DNA from: Bacteroidota bacterium
Lineage (GTDB): Bacteria > Bacteroidota > Bacteroidia > Cytophagales > Cyclobacteriaceae
NCBI GenBank assembly: GCA_024643595.1
Contig: JAHEMS010000184.1
Coordinates: 1 to 7,028 of the forward strand
DNA: 7,028 nt
Reading direction: 5' to 3'
Positions 1-5,602 of this stretch are shown here, piece by piece. How positions within the stretch are numbered: the stretch's first letter is position 1; each line of letters begins with the position of its first letter. The notes beneath the pieces were generated by a model that saw only the letters and a program-made list of their open reading frames with translations, was not told where the DNA came from and did no database searches. The position numbers and the translations under genes are program-made.

Positions 1-440
1 ATCATAAAGGCCGTATGGCATCTGTTATCTGGCATGCCTACAATCAGATTCTTAAGACTGGAAAAATGAAATTATTCCGTTCCCACAATTCTAACTACAA
101 AGATGGAGAACAAATGCGTGACTTCGTTTATGTGAAAGATGTGGTGGAAGTTTGCCTATTCCTGATGCATCATCGAAAGAATTCAGGCATCTATAATTTA
201 GGATCTGGAAATGCACGTACATTTATAGATCTCACGAGGGCCGTGTTTAATGCTATGGGCAAGAAGGAAGTAATTGAATTTATGGATACCCCGTCTGACA
301 TTCGGGATACCTATCAATATTTTACTGAAGCTAATATGGATAAAATAAAAAGTATTGGATATCCACACTCATTTACCAGTCTGGAAGCTGGTGCACAGGA
401 TTATATTAATCAAATAAAAGATTCATCACCTAATTCTTAA
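1..440 (+). CDS. hldD: ADP-L-glycero-D-manno-heptose 6-epimerase, C-terminal part (5' end outside window)
   Basis: The frame is open from the left edge, with its first full codon at position 3, and stops with TAA at 438-440. About 145 residues are visible of a family that is usually near 310-330. The visible part begins HKGRMASV, follows with RDFVYVKDV and a YNLGSG segment, and continues through DTYQYFTEAN to a C-terminal helix. These blocks line up in order with the C-terminal half of E. coli HldD/RfaD as I remember it (HKG.MASV, RDFVYVGDV, FNLGTG, YQ.FTQA). The enzyme is a cytoplasmic extended short-chain dehydrogenase/reductase that uses bound NADP to invert C6 of ADP-D-glycero-D-manno-heptose, giving the L-glycero form used in LPS core. 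The Rossmann nucleotide-binding half and the catalytic Tyr-Lys pair lie upstream, outside the window. The ATG at 15 is an internal methionine, not the start. The gene converges on the metalloprotease gene, and the two 3' ends overlap by 11 bp. Another NDP-sugar epimerase is possible but less likely. Confidence 0.85.
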   Translation, partial: HKGRMASVIWHAYNQILKTGKMKLFRSHNSNYKDGEQMRDFVYVKDVVEVCLFLMHHRKNSGIYNLGSGNARTFIDLTRAVFNAMGKKEVIEFMDTPSDIRDTYQYFTEANMDKIKSIGYPHSFTSLEAGAQDYINQIKDSSPNS

Positions 441-2862
441 CTAGTCGAAACACCAGGTTAATCCCTTCTCGGGTAATAATTTTAATCAGGAAGATACCAG
501 TAGGTAAATCAGAGATATCATGAATCTGATCGGCTGGATTTAATTCTTTACAAACTTGCCCTAATAGATTGTAAATCTTTATTTGATTGGACTCACCAAT
601 CCCATCCATCATCAATGAAAATCTTCCAGCGGTTGGGTTCGGGAATACATCAACAACATAACTTTTTGCCATGAAATCGTCAGCGCTTAAAACAATATCC
701 TGAACTCTCAGATTATCAATCGCCCAGCCCCAACCTACATTTTTATTATCTGAATAAAGTCGGAAACGGATATAAATCTCTGTTCCTTCGGAAAAAGAAT
801 TTAAAAGATTTACCTGGTTGTGCTTATAATAATTTAAAGTTCCAATGGCCTTCGAATCGCCGTTGCTAATACTGCTGTTATAATAATTCAACCACTCAGT
901 AAATTTTCTCGAATCATATCCAGGTAATAGTGGCTTCCAGGTCAGTCCATCGTCCTGAGATCCTTCAACAATTACATAATCACCAAATGCGGGCACGGTA
1001 TAATCAGTACCAGTTCCTGGTTGAACCAACACAACTTCATCAAAATCTAAAAAACTATCCTGACTCTTTATTTTTATCGGATAAAGCAACACGTAACTTT
1101 TATTGGTTCCAATTTCGTCTGCACTACTCTCATAAGGGTGAAGAGAATGAATTGCCCCATTTGTAAATCCGACAGGTTTCGTAATACTGAAATCACCATA
1201 AAATTCCTTTTTATCGGTGTCCAATAACGAAATGAAAGTTTCCTTTACAGGAAAGCTTTTTACCGATACCGTTGATTGTCCTGATGATGGAAAGAGAGAG
1301 GTATTTGATTGTGATGAAATGTCGGTAGCGGAAATCGTATAATTAATTTTATCGCCTTGTTTAATATCAAGTGGGATCAAATTCATGGTTAGTTGATATT
1401 CATCTCCATTGGTTTTTACCATTTCCTCCGAAAATACCACGCCATCATTTACCTGGTATTTCAAGAGAACATTTTGAACTCCACTATTATCAGTCACGGT
1501 AGCCAAAAAATTCAGCGTTGATTCAAATTGAATAATCTCTTGTGGAGGGGTATGGACTATCACTGGCTTTATCTTATCAACACCCAGATAAAAAGTCAAT
1601 AGCTGATTATTATCCATAGGATAACGATACTTTCTGCCTAAAATGTCAGTTGCCTCAAAAAAATAATTGATGGTACTCTCCATGATTGGACTAGGAATCT
1701 CACCTTCAAAATAATTCGGAGTAGCCGATGAAGTCAATTGCACTTCATTCACTGTGGGGGATGCATTATAGGAATACTTTAGTTTTATGGATGAATTTAC
1801 TACAGCAGTATCACTGAACACTCCAAGAATAAATTTCTTATTGGTCAAATCTTCCTGATCCGTGAAGGCTTCGTGTTTTAACATTGTATTTAGCCATCCC
1901 ATTTCATAAAACATGCCCCTAACCAAAGGGCCACAATCGTGCGAAACTTTACCAAAATCAACAAATGGGGTCATTAATGCATTGCGCGTATTTTCGTATG
2001 TACTTTGGTCGACATGAGAAATACTTGAACCGGGATCATATGGGTTTGGTGCATAAATTCTGGGGTCAGCACTGGTAGATGAAAGTAGTCTAGCTATTGG
2101 GCTTGCAAACGTTATACTGTTGCTCGTAATCTGATTGCCCAATGCTAGAGATCCGTTCTCAAAAGTAGTGAGAAACTGATTCAGGCCATTTTTTAAATAG
2201 GTATCGTAGATTTTAGGTTTGCCATCATTAGAACCGTATTGACCATTGGAATTGCTGACGCGAAAGGTTCCGGAAAAACCCAATCCATGCCCCAGTTCAT
2301 GAAGCACTACAGATACGAGGTCAAATTTATCAGATGGACAATTTCCATCGGTGCCGTAGTACCAATCCGTTCTTCTGCTATTGAATGTAGCAACTATATC
2401 TGCTTCTGAGGTTGAATTAATATCCTTACCAGCTAGTTTTTCAGCGAGGGCCATTGGATACCATAAATCTTTCTTTGGATTTCCATCAAAATTCTTTATT
2501 TCTGTCGGCGTTACGAAAGCAAGTGTTTCTACATTATCGAGGAAAGCCCAATTGGCAAATATTTTTATTGGAACATCTGATTTAATGGTGCGCGACCAAA
2601 TATCTACCGCATATTGAAATGCATTTTTTGCTTCCACTGTAAATCCCGAGTACTTAACATCAAAAATGGCACCACCTGCCTGAACTCTACCCGATTGGCT
2701 ATTTTTATTTGTTGACAAGATTCTTGCGGTGGAGGCTACTTTTCGTTTTCCTGAATGATCAATTCCACAGGTAATAGTTTCAGAGTGGCGGATCTCCATC
2801 TGTGCCAATACGTTTTCAAAAAAGGAAACAAAACAAACAATGATCAGAATTCGCTGTCTCAT
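430..2862 (-). CDS. Secreted zinc metalloprotease with T9SS type A sorting domain
   Basis: This is an 810-residue exported protein. Residues 1-20 form a signal peptide (basic MRQR, hydrophobic core, likely cleavage after VLA). Residues about 60-325 are the catalytic domain, with HELGHGLGF at 188-196: His188 and His192 would bind zinc and Glu189 would be the catalytic base. A downstream SHVD (His283) and an ALMTPF Met-turn candidate (Met297) complete a metzincin-like site. Residues about 345-430 and 430-535 look like two beta-sandwich (Ig/FN3-like) repeats, each containing an ...INYxxxATD pattern. Residues about 540-720 look like a jelly-roll (MAM/P-domain-like) module ending in GWGWAIDNLRV. 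Residues about 736-810 are the T9SS sorting tail. The protein should therefore cross the inner membrane by Sec, cross the outer membrane by T9SS, and end up released or anchored at the cell surface. No Shine-Dalgarno sequence precedes the ATG, which is normal in this phylum. The start is set by the signal peptide and lies 11 bp after the stop of the upstream small gene. The substrate is unknown. Protease class is fairly sure, family assignment is not. Confidence 0.85.
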   Translation of the reverse strand: MRQRILIIVCFVSFFENVLAQMEIRHSETITCGIDHSGKRKVASTARILSTNKNSQSGRVQAGGAIFDVKYSGFTVEAKNAFQYAVDIWSRTIKSDVPIKIFANWAFLDNVETLAFVTPTEIKNFDGNPKKDLWYPMALAEKLAGKDINSTSEADIVATFNSRRTDWYYGTDGNCPSDKFDLVSVVLHELGHGLGFSGTFRVSNSNGQYGSNDGKPKIYDTYLKNGLNQFLTTFENGSLALGNQITSNSITFASPIARLLSSTSADPRIYAPNPYDPGSSISHVDQSTYENTRNALMTPFVDFGKVSHDCGPLVRGMFYEMGWLNTMLKHEAFTDQEDLTNKKFILGVFSDTAVVNSSIKLKYSYNASPTVNEVQLTSSATPNYFEGEIPSPIMESTINYFFEATDILGRKYRYPMDNNQLLTFYLGVDKIKPVIVHTPPQEIIQFESTLNFLATVTDNSGVQNVLLKYQVNDGVVFSEEMVKTNGDEYQLTMNLIPLDIKQGDKINYTISATDISSQSNTSLFPSSGQSTVSVKSFPVKETFISLLDTDKKEFYGDFSITKPVGFTNGAIHSLHPYESSADEIGTNKSYVLLYPIKIKSQDSFLDFDEVVLVQPGTGTDYTVPAFGDYVIVEGSQDDGLTWKPLLPGYDSRKFTEWLNYYNSSISNGDSKAIGTLNYYKHNQVNLLNSFSEGTEIYIRFRLYSDNKNVGWGWAIDNLRVQDIVLSADDFMAKSYVVDVFPNPTAGRFSLMMDGIGESNQIKIYNLLGQVCKELNPADQIHDISDLPTGIFLIKIITREGINLVFRLVKN
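433..657 (-). other. T9SS type A C-terminal sorting domain of the metalloprotease
   Basis: Residues about 736-810 carry the typical features of a Por-secretion tail: VDVFPNPTAGRF at the start, an IKIYNLLGQ strand, DISDLPTGIFLIKI, and a short final strand ending in LVKN. In Bacteroidota this domain directs transport through the type IX system and is normally cleaved by the PorU sortase when the protein is attached or released. Cys771 lies inside the domain. Confidence 0.93.
1963..2301 (-). other. Predicted zinc-binding catalytic region of the metalloprotease
   Basis: This covers residues 188-300 of the metalloprotease. HELGHGLGF gives the HExxHxxG part of a metzincin site, but the position where the third His or Asp normally falls (HExxHxxGxxH/D) is Gly198. 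The next good ligand candidate is His283 in SISHVD, 14 residues before Met297 in ALMTPF. An HExxHxxG motif, a long insertion, a third His and then a Met-turn is the known plan of leishmanolysin (M8). Here the second and third histidines are 91 residues apart, which is more than I recall for leishmanolysin. The ligand assignment is inferred from motif order only. Confidence 0.6.
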
Positions 2863-2873
2863 AAAAACATTTA

Positions 2874-3356
2874 TCAGAATTGGAGATTTAACAAATATTT
2901 CTCAAACTCAACTGGTCCCAGTTTCTTTATTTCACGTTCGACCTGCTGAGTATCAAAATTCAAAAGCTTAGTTCCTACATTAATAACCGTAAGCAGTCTA
3001 TTGGTAAGCTCTTGTTTTGAAGAAAAATCAGATTGAAAGGATTTGACGATATACCTATCAAAGTCGTGGACCTTTTTATAAATATTTTGTTTGACTATTA
3101 TTTTTTCTTCCACGGCATAAGCTCCTGAAGTAGGCTTGAAATAGACATACTCCTTTTCAAAATTATTTATAGCCATGGTTACTGAATCTCCTAACACATG
3201 AGGACCTATATAACTTCCCCTTTTCAAGTTTCGTGGCGAAGTTTCATTTATTGGTTTTAATAACATAACACCACTGCCAGCCCCACTAGAGTATATATTT
3301 TGAGCAATACCATTGCTTGAAATAAAAATGAGAAATAAAATGCAATTTTTTTTCAT
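2874..3356 (-). CDS. Exported protein of unknown function (160 aa)
   Basis: I do not recognise a family. Residues 1-18 form a Sec signal peptide (MKK, hydrophobic CILFLIFI core, GIA before the likely cleavage site), with no lipobox at the cleavage point. A Gly/Ser-rich stretch follows (residues 24-29). Residues about 46-90 look beta-rich (GSYIGPHVLGDS, YVYFKP, EKIIVKQ), and residues about 112-160 look helical and charged. The mature chain has no cysteine, no transmembrane segment, no T9SS tail and no catalytic motif that I can see, so a periplasmic location, or another route out of the cell, is more likely than T9SS export. The TGA stop lies 11 bp before the metalloprotease start on the same strand, so the two are probably translated from one mRNA. 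That pairing would fit a partner, inhibitor or chaperone of the protease, but nothing in the sequence proves it. The strong terminator 18 bases upstream of the ATG implies its own promoter within or next to the hairpin, or readthrough. Confidence 0.75.
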   Translation of the reverse strand: MKKNCILFLIFISSNGIAQNIYSSGAGSGVMLLKPINETSPRNLKRGSYIGPHVLGDSVTMAINNFEKEYVYFKPTSGAYAVEEKIIVKQNIYKKVHDFDRYIVKSFQSDFSSKQELTNRLLTVINVGTKLLNFDTQQVEREIKKLGPVEFEKYLLNLQF

Positions 3357-3374
3357 AACACTCTTTGAACAATT

Positions 3375-3416
3375 AAAAAGGGCATTTGCCCTTTGTAACA
3401 GACAAACGCCCTTCTT
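3375..3416 (-). terminator. Rho-independent-type terminator after the SusC/SusD/Calx-beta operon
   Basis: Read on the minus strand, AAAGAAGGGCGUUUG at 3416-3403 (with one G·U at each of 3414/3377 and 3407/3384) pairs with CAAAUGCCCUUUUU at 3388-3375. This gives a stem of about 14 bp with a 14-base loop, ending in a run of five U followed by AAUU. A smaller hairpin, AAAGGGC AUUU-type with a 7-bp stem at 3394-3377, uses the same 3' arm, so either fold ends in the same U-tract. The site begins 27 bases past the stop codon of the lipoprotein gene at 3444, as expected for the end of that transcript. Pairings were traced by hand and no folding energy was calculated. Confidence 0.8.
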
Positions 3417-3443
3417 TATAAATAAATTCCAGATTCAGCTAAT

Positions 3444-4271
3444 CTACTTTTTCTTTGTATAGTACGATGTTGCCTTATCTCCATATCCGTTGGACCAAGT
3501 TAATGTAAAATTACCAGCACAATCCATTAATCCGGTTCCATTAAACTCATCACCACCATAAACCACGTCTGGTTGGGCATCCAAAGTAATGGTAAATCTT
3601 TTCGTGGTAATCTGTCCTGGATTCTCTCCATCTCCATAGCAAAGGGCATATAATCCACCCGTAACATCCGACACATCATATGTTCTAACATCACCAACTT
3701 CACTCACTAAAGTAACTGTAGATTCATAAGTCAGATCACCATCGTTTGCTGGATTTCCACAACTCGCTGGGCTGGAATCACGGTTATATACCAAGTACTT
3801 TCCTTCAAGACTCGGTGTGGCGCAATCGTCATCTTTAATAGTCAGCGTATACTTCTTCCCCACCAAACCAAAACCTGCATCAAATCCTCCGGATACTGAT
3901 TCTAAAGTGAATACGATAGTCTTATTACCGTCATTCAAATCATTATCTACCGCAGCTACTTTGAAACTCGTGAAGAAATCACCTGCAGGTATCGTTAACG
4001 ATGTTCCCCCTTCAAGGAAAACAAAATCTACCCCTTCCTGGCCCCCTTCTACTGTTAATTTAACATCAATTGCTGCACTTTGCTTTGCTCCAGCAAAGTG
4101 AAGTTTAATAATACCACCAGCCGCTTTATTTTCATCAAGCGTTGATGAGGTGGTCGTAAATCTTACATGGTAAGGACCATCAAATACAGTTAGCTCCTCT
4201 TCACAGGCAACCATGAATGTAGCAAAAAACAAGATTGCTATTGAGGCTATTTTAGAAATTGTATTTTTCAT
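3444..4271 (-). CDS. Surface lipoprotein with Calx-beta-like domain, third gene of a SusC/SusD operon
   Basis: This is a 275-residue lipoprotein. Residues 1-22 are a lipoprotein signal peptide with the lipobox MVAC, so Cys23 would be lipidated. The acidic EEE directly after it resembles the export signal that places Bacteroidota lipoproteins on the outer surface. Residues about 35-148 read as a Calx-beta-like beta-sandwich: LDENKAAGG, GQEGVDFVF, SLTIPAGDFFTSFKV, the acidic VDNDLNDGNKTIVFTL, and TLTIKDDD at the end. Such domains often bind calcium or serve as adhesion modules. Residues about 155-275 form a second, beta-rich domain with Cys171, Cys211 and Cys251 and a YDVSDVTGGLY segment. It faintly resembles C-terminal domains of other SusCD-linked lipoproteins (DUF5012-like), a weak call. 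The gene starts 18 bp after the SusD stop with an A-rich leader and no Shine-Dalgarno sequence, and is followed by a terminator. Its position suggests a SusE/F-like accessory binder, but it is not a sequence homologue of SusE or SusF that I can recognise. Confidence 0.85.
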   Translation of the reverse strand: MKNTISKIASIAILFFATFMVACEEELTVFDGPYHVRFTTTSSTLDENKAAGGIIKLHFAGAKQSAAIDVKLTVEGGQEGVDFVFLEGGTSLTIPAGDFFTSFKVAAVDNDLNDGNKTIVFTLESVSGGFDAGFGLVGKKYTLTIKDDDCATPSLEGKYLVYNRDSSPASCGNPANDGDLTYESTVTLVSEVGDVRTYDVSDVTGGLYALCYGDGENPGQITTKRFTITLDAQPDVVYGGDEFNGTGLMDCAGNFTLTWSNGYGDKATSYYTKKK

Positions 4272-4289
4272 TTCTGTATTAAGTTTAAA

Positions 4290-5591
4290 TTAATAACCAG
4301 GATTTTGTTTACCCGCTAGTGTAGAATTCTGCTGTATCTCCCGCTGTGGAATGGGCATCAGCACATCGGTAGACTGCCAGCTGGTTGGATTAATCACAGA
4401 CATAATTACATCCGCTTTTCCTGTTCTGGTCAAGTCAGTCCAGCGATGTCCTTCAAAACACAACTCAACAAAACGTTCCTGCAACACCTCATCCAGGCCA
4501 ACACCCGAGATACCCGTCAATCCTGCCCGGGTTCTTAATGTATTGATATCATCATCGGCTTGAGCATTACCCAAATTTGCTTCTGCACGTATCAAATACA
4601 TTTCAGCCAAGCGCAATACCACAGTCTGGTCGGTACCCGTTGCACGATCCGTGTACTTAGCTACCTGGAAACGACCATCACCAACTGGTTCAACCATTGC
4701 TGCTCTTGCGTCACCTGCCTCAAAAGCAGCTTGTATCTGTGGACTTGGTCCATACTCATAACGACCATCAGTTCTGAACCAGAAGGCCATTGCATTTTGA
4801 TCCTGAACACTGAAAAATACCTCAAATAGTACTTCATCAGAATCACCTTTAAATACATCCGCATAATTTGTTTCAAGTGAGTAAGGTCCATTTTCTATTA
4901 TATCATTGGCGACAACACCTGCCTGTGACTTATTACCACTGTAAAGGTATACCCTTGCTAACAGTGCTTTTGCTACCCATTGATTAGCTCTTTTATTATT
5001 TCCATGATCAACTCCGGCGAGTAGACTTACACTTTCATTCAATTCTTTAATTAGTTCAGTATAAACGTCAGTAGCAGAAGTCCTGTCAATAGTTCTTAAC
5101 GTTGATAAATCGGAAGTAATCGCATAGGGTATTCCTCCAAATAACTTAACCAAATCAAAATGCATTAACGCGCGAAGGAATTTTGCTTCACCTACTAACT
5201 GTTTTTTCTTGTTGGCATCGATAGTAATTGTTTCAACACGCTCAATTAACACATTCGTTATATAAATGCCGGCATAGTACGCTGCCCACAAGTTTTGAAG
5301 TGTAACATTATTTGATAATACGGCATTGTTATCAAATTCTGCAACAGTTGGGAATGAACCGGTATGGACCAATTCATCACTTAACGTGCCTGTTGATCCA
5401 ACGATCTGATTTCCATACGCACCATCAGCTTGAACTGCACTATATGCACCTAAGAGCACTGACTCAGCATCCTCAGCGGATGAAATCACAATATCATCGG
5501 TTATGATATCATATGGCTGTTTGTCGAGATAATCTTCACATCCAAAGGCGATGAAAGTGAATACTATAATTATATATCTAAATTTTTTCAT
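4290..5591 (-). CDS. SusD/RagB-family nutrient-binding outer-membrane lipoprotein
   Basis: This is a 433-residue lipoprotein, at the short end for a family commonly around 450-600. The signal peptide runs to the lipobox IAFGC, with Cys18 lipidated and acidic Glu-Asp after it. The family's N-terminal signature CEDYLDKQPYD follows directly. TPR-like helical segments are visible: LWAAYYAGIYITNVLIERVE (101-120), AKFLRALMHFDLVKLFGGIPY (136-156) and AKALLARVYLYSGN (207-220). Late signatures are VLRLAEMYLIRAEANL (325-340), ERFVELCFEGHRWTDLTRTGK (372-392), and the C-terminal LMPIPQREIQQN...QNPGY. SusD proteins cap the SusC barrel from outside and bind the oligomeric substrate before TonB-driven import. 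The gene begins 11 bp after the SusC stop and precedes the Calx-beta lipoprotein by 18 bp, so all three should be one transcript. The ligand cannot be predicted from the sequence. Confidence 0.97.
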   Translation of the reverse strand: MKKFRYIIIVFTFIAFGCEDYLDKQPYDIITDDIVISSAEDAESVLLGAYSAVQADGAYGNQIVGSTGTLSDELVHTGSFPTVAEFDNNAVLSNNVTLQNLWAAYYAGIYITNVLIERVETITIDANKKKQLVGEAKFLRALMHFDLVKLFGGIPYAITSDLSTLRTIDRTSATDVYTELIKELNESVSLLAGVDHGNNKRANQWVAKALLARVYLYSGNKSQAGVVANDIIENGPYSLETNYADVFKGDSDEVLFEVFFSVQDQNAMAFWFRTDGRYEYGPSPQIQAAFEAGDARAAMVEPVGDGRFQVAKYTDRATGTDQTVVLRLAEMYLIRAEANLGNAQADDDINTLRTRAGLTGISGVGLDEVLQERFVELCFEGHRWTDLTRTGKADVIMSVINPTSWQSTDVLMPIPQREIQQNSTLAGKQNPGY

Positions 5592-5602
5592 GTCTTTGAT
5601 AT

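Noticed and set aside
463..500. Weak inverted repeat (CCC TTCTC GGG followed by A/T-rich DNA) as an hldD terminator
   Set aside because: Only three base pairs hold before mismatches begin, which is too little to call a hairpin.
930..1166. Open frames on the plus strand inside the protease gene (930-1166, 2381-2617, 2755-2949)
   Set aside because: Each is short, lacks domain content and overlaps well-supported coding sequence on the other strand.
3357..3374. Possible Bacteroidota promoter (TAnnTTTG) before the small exported gene
   Set aside because: TAATTG is only a partial match and no TTTG-type -33 element lies at the right spacing.
3817..4101. Open frame of 94 codons on the plus strand
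   Set aside because: It is antisense to the Calx-beta-like domain, and its composition (Ser/Pro/Lys-rich) is what the reverse of that domain gives.
4560..4891. Open frames on the plus strand (4560-4829) and in another minus frame (4661-4891)
   Set aside because: Both are shadows of the SusD gene, whose family motifs run through this whole stretch in the 4290-5591 frame.
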